The notes: generated by a model not told the origin, from the letters alone. Numbered from the stretch's first letter, positions 1-7,551 are shown. The stretch: DNA of 20,116 nucleotides from Clostridia bacterium (GCA_017464225.1 JAFUDW010000182.1:1-20116); one strand, 5' to 3'. Program-made: numbers and translations.

Positions 1-271
1 ATTGCATCATTGACGTCGGCAAGCCGCCGTCATTTCCGGTGCGGGTGATGCGTAGAAACTTTCGACATCAATCCCCAGTCTGAGGTAGGCACGCACAGCG
101 TGCCGAGGATTGCGCAGCAATCCCGAAAAAGCAGGATGACGGCTGATTGAGCTTGCTCAAATCAGACGGCAGCCTGCTTTTTCTTTGCCTCAGACGGCCT
201 CTTTGCGACAACCCCTTCAGCTAATCTGGCGGAAATTGTTTGATAGTGTCGTCAACCATGTTCGCCGGAAA
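1..271 (+). ncRNA. Candidate structured non-coding RNA (possibly raiA-type)
   Basis: No credible protein is encoded here, but the + strand folds extensively. I see a helix 4-9 with 46-51 enclosing a hairpin 11-32, then a small hairpin 52-66. A perfect 8-bp stem (78-85 with 188-195) encloses three consecutive hairpins: 88-104 (7 bp), 107-123 (7 bp) and 126-182 (10 bp at the base, broken further up). A long-range match pairs 33-39 with 265-271. The single-stranded stretch around 67-77 (CATCAATCCCC) looks like a conserved core. The size and the multibranch layout remind me of the raiA RNA found in clostridia, but that is from memory. The 5' end may lie outside the window. The existence of a structured RNA is fairly secure; the family name is tentative. 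The orientation is inferred from the terminator-like hairpin that follows. Confidence 0.6.
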
Positions 272-277
272 GGGTGT

Positions 278-303
278 CCAGAGGGCCCAAGCGGGCCCTT
301 TGG
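278..303 (+). terminator. Terminator-like hairpin after the candidate RNA
   Basis: An 11-bp stem (278-288 with 293-303, one G-U pair) has an AAGC loop. Its GC-rich core GGGCCC runs into TTT on the + strand. It would end the candidate RNA on the + strand. It could also help stop the leftward operon, but no T-run follows on that side. Confidence 0.5.
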
Positions 304-312
304 CGCGGGTTC

Positions 313-335
313 ATAAGGGCCGCGGAGGCCCTTAT
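313..335 (-). terminator. Stem-loop beyond the leftward operon
   Basis: A perfect 9-bp stem (313-321 with 327-335) with a 5-base loop lies 17 bases past the stop codon of the nucleoside-hydrolase-like gene. There is no clear T-run after it on the minus strand, so it may be a weak terminator or a 3'-end stabiliser. Confidence 0.4.
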
Positions 336-352
336 CGTATCCCCCGTCCCCA

Positions 353-1276
353 TCAAGCTCCATAGGCGAGCTCTAATTTGGAGAACAGATCTTCCAGCGT
401 CATCCTCACATCAACGCTGTCGTACACCCGGATCATTTTGCCGTCCGGGTCCGCTTGATAGGTCAGATCCTGCCGGAGCCTGGGCGCATGCTCCATGTGC
501 CAGTTGCCGCGCCAGCGGTTCATCAGCAGCACGGCCACGGTGGTATTATCCCCCAGCGTCCAGTTTTCCCCGGTGCGCAGCAGGAAGCCCGGATCGTATT
601 CCCGATGGTTTTCGGCCTCCAGCTGATCATAAAGATAACGCCCCAGTTTCCCGCAGGGATATACCCGGCGTTTCAGCTCGGCCAGGGTCACTTCCAGCGT
701 GCTGTATACGCTCTGATCGGTCTGCCATATCTCAGCCCTGCCCGCCAGCACGGCCCGGACGGCCTCGGGATCCTGCATCACGTTGAATTCGGGCCGTCCC
801 TGCGGGTAAGGACCGCCTCCGTTCCAGAGCACGATCACGTTTTCCGCGATATCCGGCGCGGCGTTCAGGGCCGCGGCCACGTTGGTCATGGCGCCTTGAA
901 CGGCAATATACAATTTACCGGGCTGCCGGGCTTCCCGGATGATGAAATCCACGCCCTCGCCGCCAGGCGCGTCCAGCATGGAGCGCAGGGGCGAAGGACA
1001 GCCCCGAAAGAAGGGCACGTCCTCCATTTCCGCCAGGCCCAGCAGCTTTTCGATTTCCCGATAGCTTTCCTCCATGGATTTCCCGGCATAACCGGCCTTT
1101 TGCTCAAAATGCGCGGCCACGATGCCCCGCACGTCCAGCATAGGCGATAAAAGATGATGCAGGATGGCGTATTGATCGTCGGCCTCGTTTTTCGCGTCGG
1201 TATCCACAATGACCCGGATGCGGGAGGCGGCAGGGGGCGCAACGCCGATGCGGCCCAGGATCTCGCTTCGTTTCAT
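353..1276 (-). CDS. Nucleoside-hydrolase-like protein
   Basis: This 307-residue protein, of usual length for inosine/uridine-preferring nucleoside hydrolases, probably cleaves an N-glycosidic or related bond of a ribosyl-type substrate in the cytoplasm. The metal-binding N-terminus is VDTDAKNEADDQ (residues 24-35), giving Asp25, Asp27, Asp33 and Asp34. The family pattern EFNxxxDPEA is at 163-171, after a glycine-rich NGGGP (152-156). The later Asp243 sits in LGDN, where classical enzymes have His-Asp, so the usual active-site histidine is missing. The metal motif also has two extra residues relative to the classical DxDxxxDD. There is no signal peptide. The ribosome site AAGGAGAG overlaps the TAA stop of the upstream GH2 gene, so the two are probably translationally coupled. 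The fold is confident; the substrate is unknown and may not be a nucleoside. Confidence 0.8.
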   Translation of the reverse strand: MKRSEILGRIGVAPPAASRIRVIVDTDAKNEADDQYAILHHLLSPMLDVRGIVAAHFEQKAGYAGKSMEESYREIEKLLGLAEMEDVPFFRGCPSPLRSMLDAPGGEGVDFIIREARQPGKLYIAVQGAMTNVAAALNAAPDIAENVIVLWNGGGPYPQGRPEFNVMQDPEAVRAVLAGRAEIWQTDQSVYSTLEVTLAELKRRVYPCGKLGRYLYDQLEAENHREYDPGFLLRTGENWTLGDNTTVAVLLMNRWRGNWHMEHAPRLRQDLTYQADPDGKMIRVYDSVDVRMTLEDLFSKLELAYGA

Positions 1277-1289
1277 GGGTCTTCTCTCC

Positions 1290-3509
1290 TTACGCGTCGG
1301 TATCGGGGATCGCGTTCAGCTCGCCGTTTAGAGCCTTAACGTCCAGCGTTTCATCAGCGTCCCGGCTCAGGATGCTTTTCAGGCTCAGCCCCAGAGGGAT
1401 CACGCTTTTTTCCGTCATGATCCGCACCAGACCGGGCACATATTTTTCCAATACTTTTTTCGTTTCCGCGTTATCCAGCAGCTCCTGGGCGGTATTCTGG
1501 ATGGAGAAGAAGCCTTCCTTCCGCACGTCGTCCTCCGCCAGGAACCAGTTGCGCACGGCGGTGCCGGCCTCCTGCTCAGGCAGGCGGTAGCCGCTTTCTG
1601 CCTCCGTGACCCGCTGCCAGACGCCATGATCGGCGCAATCGCCGGCTATGACTTCCACGTGGTTTTCGCCCATCCGCAAAGGCGCCTGCCGAAAAACCGC
1701 CGTTCCGTTTTTCGCCTTCGCCCAGCCGAAGGGCTTGCCGTTCAGCAGCAGCCGAACTTCGGGCTGATTGGTATAGCATTTGATATCGATCGCCGCTTGG
1801 GCGCGCTTTTCAAAGCGCTTTTCGCACAGATGCACGAAGGGCTCCGCCGACCAACGGGCCTTATAATAATAGAACGCGTCCTTGCGGGTCTGCCGGTCGT
1901 GGCTCACCAGCCCCTTGGCATTGATGCATTTCTGCCCGCCCTCGCTGCGCCGGGCGCTGAAAAAATCAAACATATTCCAAATGAAGCTGCCCCACAGGTA
2001 TTCCCGGCTTTCGATCTGGGGATAAACCGTTTCATGCCACAGGGCCTGATACTCCTCGGAATAATCCTTTACCTGAGGCGCTTCGCTGTGCAGGGCCAGG
2101 TTGGCGTCCACGCCGTACTCACTGATGCCCAGGGACAGGGCGGGCCGGGCGGCGTGCATCTGATCCAGATAGGGGCCGTAATCCCGCATCTCGCCATAAT
2201 ACCAGCCGAAATAGATGTTATAGCCCACCAGATCGGTGATCTCGTTCAAATGGCTGGAGGCCTTCAGGGGATACAGATTGGCGCAGGCTGAATAACGGGC
2301 GGGATCCAGCGATTTGACCAGCGCGTGCAGCCTGCGGCAGTTTTCGTGCATGAAGGGCGCGTCCCGGAACATGGCGATCTCATTCTGTATGCCCCAGCAG
2401 AAAACGGAAGGATGATGGATGTTTTGCAGGATCAGCTCGGTCAGCTGCTGCGCGGCGTTGTCCATCAGTTCGGGGCTTTCGGTCATTTTCAGCATGGGGA
2501 TCTCGGCCCAGACCAGCAAGCCCATTTCGTCGCAGCAGTCATAGGCGGCCTGGGGATGCTGATAATGGGACAGGCGCACCGCGTTGGCCCCGATCTCGCC
2601 AATGATGGAAAAATCCCCGCGGACGTCCGCCTCGGATACGGCGCAGAAACGCCCCGCGCGATCCTGATGCTTGGCTACGCCCCGAAGCCTGACCTGTTTC
2701 CCATTCAGGAAAAGGCCCTTGTCCGGATCAAGCGCCAGGCAGCGGAAGCCGGTGCGCACCGTTACTTCATCCTCCGTGCGGCCGTTCACTCGCAAAGCTG
2801 CCGAAAGGGAATAGAAGCGCGCGCGTCCCGGGCCGTCCCACAAAAGCGGATCGACCACGGCGAAGGCGGCGGTTTGATCAGCCGCCCCTTCCGCGGTTTG
2901 CAAAAGCGCGCCGCTGTCATCATACAGCTGATAGACGATTTTAGCGTTTCGGTCGGCGCACACCGTATGCGGCTCCGCGAACAGGACGCCGTTTTGATCC
3001 GCGTCCAGTTCCGTCCTTACGATCAGGCCGTCCGTACCAAAATAGCAGCGGTCAAAATGGTTTTCCTCGCAGATCAGCAGCTCCGCATTCCGATATAGCC
3101 CGCCAAACACCGTAAAATCGCCGAAGGAGGGAGCGATCTCCTCACATACGCTGTTTTCCAGGAAAGCGCGGATCGTCCAGGCTTCGTCGGCCATGGCCGC
3201 CTCCGGCACCGGCAGGCGGAAGCGGGAATATCCGCCCCGATGACCGCCCGCTTCATGCCCGTTTACAAATACGCGGCACTGCTGATCGGCGGCCTCAAAG
3301 GAGAGAAAGGCCGTTCGCCAGGCGTCCTCCCGGCGGACCGTCTTTTCATAGACCGTCAGCCCCTGGTACGCGTCGTCCTGCCGAAACCAGGTGTGGGGCA
3401 GGGAAACGTCCTCCCACGGGCCGTCGGGCAGGGACGGCGGCAGCTGATCCAGCGTAAAGCCGGGAAGCTTTTTGAATTTCCAGCCGGGATTCAGAGATAT
3501 GCGCTGCAT
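1290..3509 (-). CDS. Glycoside hydrolase family 2 enzyme (beta-galactosidase-like)
   Basis: This 739-residue retaining beta-glycosidase is predicted to act in the cytoplasm, as no signal peptide is seen. Order of parts: jelly-roll sugar-binding domain (about 1-150), Ig-like domain (about 165-255), TIM barrel (about 256-555), a C-terminal beta domain (about 575-640) and a helical tail (about 668-735) that resembles tails of two other enzymes in this locus. The general acid/base is Glu377 in WGIQNE and the nucleophile is Glu464 in ISEYG, both in the expected GH2 contexts. The start is fixed by AGGAGGA (3516-3522), seven bases or less from ATG, and the gene lies 15 bases after the AraC gene. Specificity (galactose, glucuronic acid or another sugar) cannot be read from the sequence. 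Confidence 0.9.
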   Translation of the reverse strand: MQRISLNPGWKFKKLPGFTLDQLPPSLPDGPWEDVSLPHTWFRQDDAYQGLTVYEKTVRREDAWRTAFLSFEAADQQCRVFVNGHEAGGHRGGYSRFRLPVPEAAMADEAWTIRAFLENSVCEEIAPSFGDFTVFGGLYRNAELLICEENHFDRCYFGTDGLIVRTELDADQNGVLFAEPHTVCADRNAKIVYQLYDDSGALLQTAEGAADQTAAFAVVDPLLWDGPGRARFYSLSAALRVNGRTEDEVTVRTGFRCLALDPDKGLFLNGKQVRLRGVAKHQDRAGRFCAVSEADVRGDFSIIGEIGANAVRLSHYQHPQAAYDCCDEMGLLVWAEIPMLKMTESPELMDNAAQQLTELILQNIHHPSVFCWGIQNEIAMFRDAPFMHENCRRLHALVKSLDPARYSACANLYPLKASSHLNEITDLVGYNIYFGWYYGEMRDYGPYLDQMHAARPALSLGISEYGVDANLALHSEAPQVKDYSEEYQALWHETVYPQIESREYLWGSFIWNMFDFFSARRSEGGQKCINAKGLVSHDRQTRKDAFYYYKARWSAEPFVHLCEKRFEKRAQAAIDIKCYTNQPEVRLLLNGKPFGWAKAKNGTAVFRQAPLRMGENHVEVIAGDCADHGVWQRVTEAESGYRLPEQEAGTAVRNWFLAEDDVRKEGFFSIQNTAQELLDNAETKKVLEKYVPGLVRIMTEKSVIPLGLSLKSILSRDADETLDVKALNGELNAIPDTDA
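1305..1508 (-). other. C-terminal helical tail module of the GH2 enzyme
   Basis: Residues 668-735 form a helical tail beyond the catalytic and beta domains. The pattern is ELLDNAETKKVLEKYVPG (676-693), then LSL at 708-710, then a final amphipathic helix around 719-734. Spacing between the first helix, the PG turn and the LSL segment equals that in the rhamnosidase tail without any gap. No function is known to me. Confidence 0.65.
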
Positions 3510-3524
3510 GGTTTTTCCTCCTGT

Positions 3525-4757
3525 TTACGGATTGGGGAGCGGGTGCACGTTCAGGGATTTTCTGTATTCGTTGGGCGATATGCCATTGATTTTTTTGAAG
3601 GTGCGGGTGAAGTAATTGGCGTCGGAAAAGCCGCACTGCTCGGCGATGGCCTGCATGGAGAGCGTCGTTTTCGCCAGCTTTTCCTCTGCCTGCCGGATGC
3701 GGGTCTTGTTGATGTAATCCGTTACCGTGACGCCCACCTCCTTGTGGAAGCGGGAGGAGAGATAGTTTTTATTGATGACAAAGCGCGTGGCCAGCCCATC
3801 CAGATTGATGGGCTCCATGTAATGAAAATCAATATAGTTCAGACAGTCCCGCACGGGAGCGGAGTAGCGCTCCAGGGAATGCTGCTGCACCAGCAGGCAG
3901 TAATGCCGGATCATTTTGGGGATCAGGGCGTTCAATTGATCCAGGGTCTCCACGTTTTCGATCTCCTTGACAAACTGGCCGCTGATGCCGTCGATGTACA
4001 GGGGATGCACCGCCGCCTGCTCGATGGCTTTGCGATAGGCGGTATTGACGGCGATGACCATGTATTTGGCGTCCTTCAAGGGATCGGCCACCCGCTGATC
4101 CAGGGTAAAGCCCATAAACAGGTTCTGCTGGTAGATCGCCTCGGAAATATCCCCCCGGCGGATGGCCTCCAGCATGGCGTTCTCCACGGCGTAGCGGGCT
4201 TCGATGGAGGTATAGGGAATGGAGGACAGGGCGATGGTGGGCTTTTGCTTGGCCTGCTCGGGATGGTCATAGGAGACCGATTTGATTTCCAGGTCCGGAT
4301 TGGCCAGATACCGGGACAGAAGGCTGGCGAACATATGCTGCCAGCTCAGGTAATCCTGGATCACCGGGATGCGCTTGAAATACCACCGGATGGCGTCGAT
4401 GGCGTCGGCCTGCAGGCCGTGCCGGCTGATCAGGCGCTCATAATCGTCCTCACCGTAGGTACGGTAGGTGAAGGGGCCGCAGAAGGCGAAGGCGCCCATC
4501 TCCGTGTCCCTCCCCTGAAATACCAGATAATGCAGGCCGAAATCATCCTTATAATCGATCACGTTGTCCTCCGGCACCAGCGACATGATACCGGAGGCAA
4601 AGCGGATATAATCAAAGCCCTCGTAGAGCCTGTCTCGGAAAAGAAAATCCAGCGCGGACGCTTCGGGCGCGGTGCACTGCTGCCTCAGGAGCAGGAACTG
4701 CACCCGGTAAGAGCCCAGGATATCCCGCAGGATATCCCGCAGATCCATCATGACCAT
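3525..4757 (-). CDS. AraC-family transcriptional regulator
   Basis: This 410-residue regulator probably senses the imported sugar or a breakdown product and controls the divergent transporter/enzyme genes. The last ~105 residues are a typical double helix-turn-helix domain, with segments such as INLDGLATRFVINKNYLSSRF and the signature region AIAEQCGFSDANYFTRTFKK followed by GISPNEYRK. The N-terminal ~290 residues are a ligand- or partner-sensing region that I do not recognise as a cupin arm; it is typical of the long AraC proteins of clostridia. The start is supported by AGGTGA (4765-4770 on the minus strand) seven bases before ATG, although in-frame ATGs lie just downstream. It is the first gene of the leftward operon and is divergent from the transporter, a usual arrangement for a local regulator. 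Confidence 0.9.
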   Translation of the reverse strand: MVMMDLRDILRDILGSYRVQFLLLRQQCTAPEASALDFLFRDRLYEGFDYIRFASGIMSLVPEDNVIDYKDDFGLHYLVFQGRDTEMGAFAFCGPFTYRTYGEDDYERLISRHGLQADAIDAIRWYFKRIPVIQDYLSWQHMFASLLSRYLANPDLEIKSVSYDHPEQAKQKPTIALSSIPYTSIEARYAVENAMLEAIRRGDISEAIYQQNLFMGFTLDQRVADPLKDAKYMVIAVNTAYRKAIEQAAVHPLYIDGISGQFVKEIENVETLDQLNALIPKMIRHYCLLVQQHSLERYSAPVRDCLNYIDFHYMEPINLDGLATRFVINKNYLSSRFHKEVGVTVTDYINKTRIRQAEEKLAKTTLSMQAIAEQCGFSDANYFTRTFKKINGISPNEYRKSLNVHPLPNP

Positions 4758-4815
4758 GGGGCTTTCACCTCATTCATTCAAATTGACAATCTTTATCCTA
4801 AAAATATCATAAACC

Positions 4816-4840
4816 TTCACATAAATCAATAGAATGTGAA
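4816..4840. promoter_or_regulatory. Candidate operator: perfect spaced inverted repeat
   Basis: TTCACAT (4816-4822) and ATGTGAA (4834-4840) are exact inverted repeats separated by 11 bases. They sit immediately downstream of the candidate rightward -10 box (4805-4810), so a bound protein would cover the likely start of transcription. The AraC protein is the obvious candidate, although AraC proteins more often use direct repeats. Confidence 0.4.
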
Positions 4841-4965
4841 AATCGTGCTAAAACCGGTGAATCCTGTATGTGTGATTGGGGAAAGAAATATGATATATTA
4901 TACATGATAACAGCGTTCACAGCCTGACCATAGAACCATGCGGAAACCGCTATCATCAAGAATGC

Positions 4966-4971
4966 GAGAGG
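4966..4971 (+). promoter_or_regulatory. Ribosome binding site choosing the ATPase start
   Basis: GAGAGG lies directly against an upstream ATG at 4972 (no spacing) but six bases before the ATG at 4978. The second ATG is therefore the likely start. Confidence 0.6.
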
Positions 4972-4977
4972 ATGCAG

Positions 4978-6483
4978 ATGGAAAAGGAAATCATTTTTGA
5001 AGCGAAGCACATGCGCAAGGAGTTCGGCCCCACCATCGCGCTCAAGGATGTGGATTTCACCCTTCGCCGGGGCGAGATCCGCGGGCTGGTGGGTGAAAAC
5101 GGCTCGGGAAAATCCACGATCATGTCCATAGCTTCCGGCATGCAGCCCGCCACCAAAGGCGAAATGTTCTATAAGGGACAGCCCTGGAAGCCCGGCAACA
5201 TGGTGGAAGCGCAGGACGCGGGCATCTCCATGATCCTGCAGGAGGCCAACACCATCCCCGGGGTCACCGTGGCGCAGAACATCTTCTCCGGCCATGAGGC
5301 GGAATTTTCCAAGCTCGGCGTGATCAGCATGCTGAAAATGAAAAAGGAAGCCCAGAAGGTGCTGGAGAGCTTCGGCATCGGCCACATCCGGGCGGGCGAT
5401 CTGATCGACCAGTACACCTTTGAGGACCGCAAGCTGGTGGAGCTGGTGCGCTGCGTGACCGACAAGACCGAGATCCTGGTGGTGGACGAAACCACCACGG
5501 CCCTTTCGCTGGAGGGCCGCGAGATCCTTTATAAGCTGATCCACCGCATGGCGGAGCAGGGCAAGGCCATCGTGTTCGTATCCCATGATATGGACGAGAT
5601 CCTGGAGCAGTGCACCGATCTGACGGTGCTGCGGGACGGCGACATCATCGGCCATCTGACCCGGGAGCAAATGGACGCCCCCGATTCGGTGAAGACCATC
5701 CGCTACATGATGGTGGGCCGCGAGATCGGCGATAAATATTACCGCGAGGATTACGATACCAGCCACAGCGGCGACGTGGCCCTGGAATTGCAGGACGTGA
5801 GCCTTGGCAAGATCCAGCATTTCAATCTGAAGCTGCACAAGGGCGAGATCATCGGCATGGGCGGCCTCTCCGGCTGCGGCATGCACGATATCGGCCGCAT
5901 CGCCTACGGCCTGGAAAAGCTGAGCGGCGGCAAGGTGCTTCGGAACGGCAAGGAGATCAAAACGCCTTTGATGGCCATCAACAGCGGCATCGGCTACATT
6001 TCCAAAAACCGCGATACCGAAGCGCTGATCTTAAACGGCCCCATCCAGGATAACATCGTGCTGCCCTCCATCCCCGCCCTGGAAAAGCATACCTTCATCA
6101 GCCCTCGGGCGGAAAAGAAGCTGAGCGATATCGAGATCGGCAACTACCGCATCAAATGCCACGGCGGCAAGCAATATGTGAACACCCTGTCCGGCGGCAA
6201 CAAGCAGAAGGTCTCTTTCGGCAAGTGGACAGCCAAGGGCAGCGAGGTCATCATCATGGATTGCCCCACCCGCGGCGTGGATATCGGTGTCAAGCAGGCC
6301 ATGTACACCCTGATCGAGGAAATGAAGAAGCAGGGCAAGGCCATCCTGATGATTTCCGAGGAGCTCAGCGAGCTGATCGGAATGGCCGACCGGCTGATCA
6401 TCATGAAGGATTTTGAAGTGACCCACCAGGTGGAGCGCAATCCCGACCTGAAGCAGACCGACCTGATCGAATACATGATTTAA
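4978..6483 (+). CDS. Sugar ABC transporter ATP-binding protein (CUT2, RbsA/MglA-like)
   Basis: This 501-residue protein carries two fused nucleotide-binding domains and would power import through the two permeases encoded next to it, on the inner face of the membrane. Domain 1 has a canonical Walker A ENGSGKST (40-47) and Walker B VVDE (Asp170, Glu171), but its signature motif is replaced by YTFEDRKLVEL (146-156). Domain 2 has a degenerate Walker A GGLSGCGMHD (295-304, no lysine) and an intact signature LSGGNKQ (404-410), with DCPTRGVD at 428-435. Thus one composite ATP site (Walker A of domain 1 with signature of domain 2) looks competent and the other dead. Strong matches to the ribose/galactose transporter ATPase family. 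First gene of the rightward cluster, with the next gene 10 bases downstream. Confidence 0.93.
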   Translation: MEKEIIFEAKHMRKEFGPTIALKDVDFTLRRGEIRGLVGENGSGKSTIMSIASGMQPATKGEMFYKGQPWKPGNMVEAQDAGISMILQEANTIPGVTVAQNIFSGHEAEFSKLGVISMLKMKKEAQKVLESFGIGHIRAGDLIDQYTFEDRKLVELVRCVTDKTEILVVDETTTALSLEGREILYKLIHRMAEQGKAIVFVSHDMDEILEQCTDLTVLRDGDIIGHLTREQMDAPDSVKTIRYMMVGREIGDKYYREDYDTSHSGDVALELQDVSLGKIQHFNLKLHKGEIIGMGGLSGCGMHDIGRIAYGLEKLSGGKVLRNGKEIKTPLMAINSGIGYISKNRDTEALILNGPIQDNIVLPSIPALEKHTFISPRAEKKLSDIEIGNYRIKCHGGKQYVNTLSGGNKQKVSFGKWTAKGSEVIIMDCPTRGVDIGVKQAMYTLIEEMKKQGKAILMISEELSELIGMADRLIIMKDFEVTHQVERNPDLKQTDLIEYMI

Positions 6484-6493
6484 GGAGGCCCCT

Positions 6494-7492
6494 ATGACTG
6501 CGATTGCACAAGAAAAAGAAAAGCAAACCCTGCAGCAATGGCTGAAAAAGCACGGCTCCTCCGTGGCCTCCGTGGGCGGTCTTGTGTTCTGCGTGGTGTT
6601 CTTCACCATCGCCACCGGCATCAAGGGCGAAAGCATCTGGAGCGCCAGCAAGCTGTCCACCCTGATCGGCGACGTGATCGTCACCGCCCTGATGGCGGTG
6701 GGCGCGGTGTTCATCTATTCCCTGGGCAACATGGACGTGAGCATCGGCAAGCAGATCGGCCTGTACAGCACATTGCTTGTGCTCATCGGCAACGCCACGG
6801 GCAGCCTGCTCATCGCCATCCTGGCCTGCCTGGGAATCGCCGTGATCATCGGCATCGTCAACGGCTCCGCGGGCGAGCTGCTGCACATGTACTCAGTCAT
6901 TTCCTCGGTGGTGTTCATGATGGTGCTCTCCGGCATCAGCACCATCATCTATTCCAACCTGGGCACCCGCAACATCAGCCTGACCCACCCCGCCATCGAC
7001 CTGACGCTGTTCCGTCAGCCCTGGTTCATGGTGCTGGTGCTGGCCATTGAGACGGCGGTGATCGGTTACTTCTTCTACTTTACCAAGTTCGGCAAGTATG
7101 CCCGGGCCATCGGCGCCAACCAGACCGCCACCTCCCAGAGCGGCGTGAACATCATCCTGTACCGGGTGATCCCCTACGTTTTCCTGGCGGTGTGCCTGGT
7201 GACGGCCTCCCTGTTCCAGATGGGCTACACCGGCGCGGCGTCGGACTCCACCGGCACCGGCTTTGAAATGAACGTGATGGTGTCCCTAATCCTGGGCGGC
7301 ATGCCCTTAAAGGGCGGCATGAAATCCCGCGTGTCCTGCGCCATCATCGGTTCCCTCACCTATTCCCTCTTGGCCGTGGGCCTGCCCATCATCGGCGTGC
7401 CCACCCGCCTCACCTTCCTGATCAAGGCCGCCATCTTCCTGATCGTGGTGCTGATCACCTGCCGCCAGAAGAACGGCGTGCTGCCCCGGTAA
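6494..7492 (+). CDS. Sugar ABC transporter permease (CUT2 type)
   Basis: This 332-residue integral membrane protein has about eight to ten hydrophobic segments and matches the branched-chain-type permease family (RbsC-like). Recognisable features are LGNMDVSIGKQIG around 76-88, where ribose permeases have the conserved G-x-D-L-S-x-G segment, and GGMPLKGGMKSR near residues 271-282, before the last membrane spans. It would form half of the membrane channel, paired with the second permease encoded at 8801. AGGAGG (6483-6488), overlapping the stop codon of the ATPase gene, sits five bases before ATG, so translation is probably coupled. The N-terminus (about 25 residues) is polar and cytoplasmic. 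The transported sugar cannot be inferred. Confidence 0.9.
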   Translation: MTAIAQEKEKQTLQQWLKKHGSSVASVGGLVFCVVFFTIATGIKGESIWSASKLSTLIGDVIVTALMAVGAVFIYSLGNMDVSIGKQIGLYSTLLVLIGNATGSLLIAILACLGIAVIIGIVNGSAGELLHMYSVISSVVFMMVLSGISTIIYSNLGTRNISLTHPAIDLTLFRQPWFMVLVLAIETAVIGYFFYFTKFGKYARAIGANQTATSQSGVNIILYRVIPYVFLAVCLVTASLFQMGYTGAASDSTGTGFEMNVMVSLILGGMPLKGGMKSRVSCAIIGSLTYSLLAVGLPIIGVPTRLTFLIKAAIFLIVVLITCRQKNGVLPR

Positions 7493-7508
7493 TTGAAGCG
7501 ATCCTGCG

Positions 7509-7523
7509 CAGGCAAAACGCCTG
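7509..7523 (+). other. Small intercistronic hairpin before the binding-protein gene
   Basis: CAGGC (7509-7513) and GCCTG (7519-7523) form a 5-bp stem with the loop AAAAC in the 59-base gap between permease and binding protein. It has no T-run. It may be an mRNA processing or stability element, or chance. Confidence 0.3.
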
Positions 7524-7551
7524 TCAAGATAAAAAACAAGGAGGAAATCCC

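Larger units (their letters stand above)
4758..4977. promoter_or_regulatory. Divergent control region between regulator and transporter
   Basis: This 220-base AT-richer stretch separates the leftward and rightward operons. Rightward, TTGACA at 4783-4788 is followed after 16 bases by TATCAT (4805-4810); a second option is an extended -10 TGaTATATT at 4891-4899. Leftward, a perfect TATAAT lies at 4902-4897 on the minus strand but without a good -35, which would fit activator dependence. If the first rightward and the leftward elements are both used, the two promoters face each other and their transcripts overlap. These are reading-by-eye assignments. Confidence 0.5.

Noticed and set aside
274..786. 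A 170-codon plus-strand frame at the left end
   Set aside because: It overlaps the terminator-like hairpins and runs antisense to the nucleoside-hydrolase-like gene; its Arg/Pro/Ser-rich composition is typical of a spurious frame.
3240..4832. A 530-codon plus-strand frame opposite the GH2 and AraC genes
   Set aside because: The minus-strand genes have catalytic or DNA-binding motifs and ribosome sites; this frame has none and reads as antisense composition.
4831..4870. Catabolite-control (cre-like) site in the divergent region
   Set aside because: TGAAAATCG looks similar, but the central CG is displaced by one base from the consensus and the right half does not match.
4807..5886. A 359-codon minus-strand frame across the promoter region and the ATPase gene
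   Set aside because: It is antisense to a clear ATPase, rich in His and without family motifs, so it is a shadow of codon bias.
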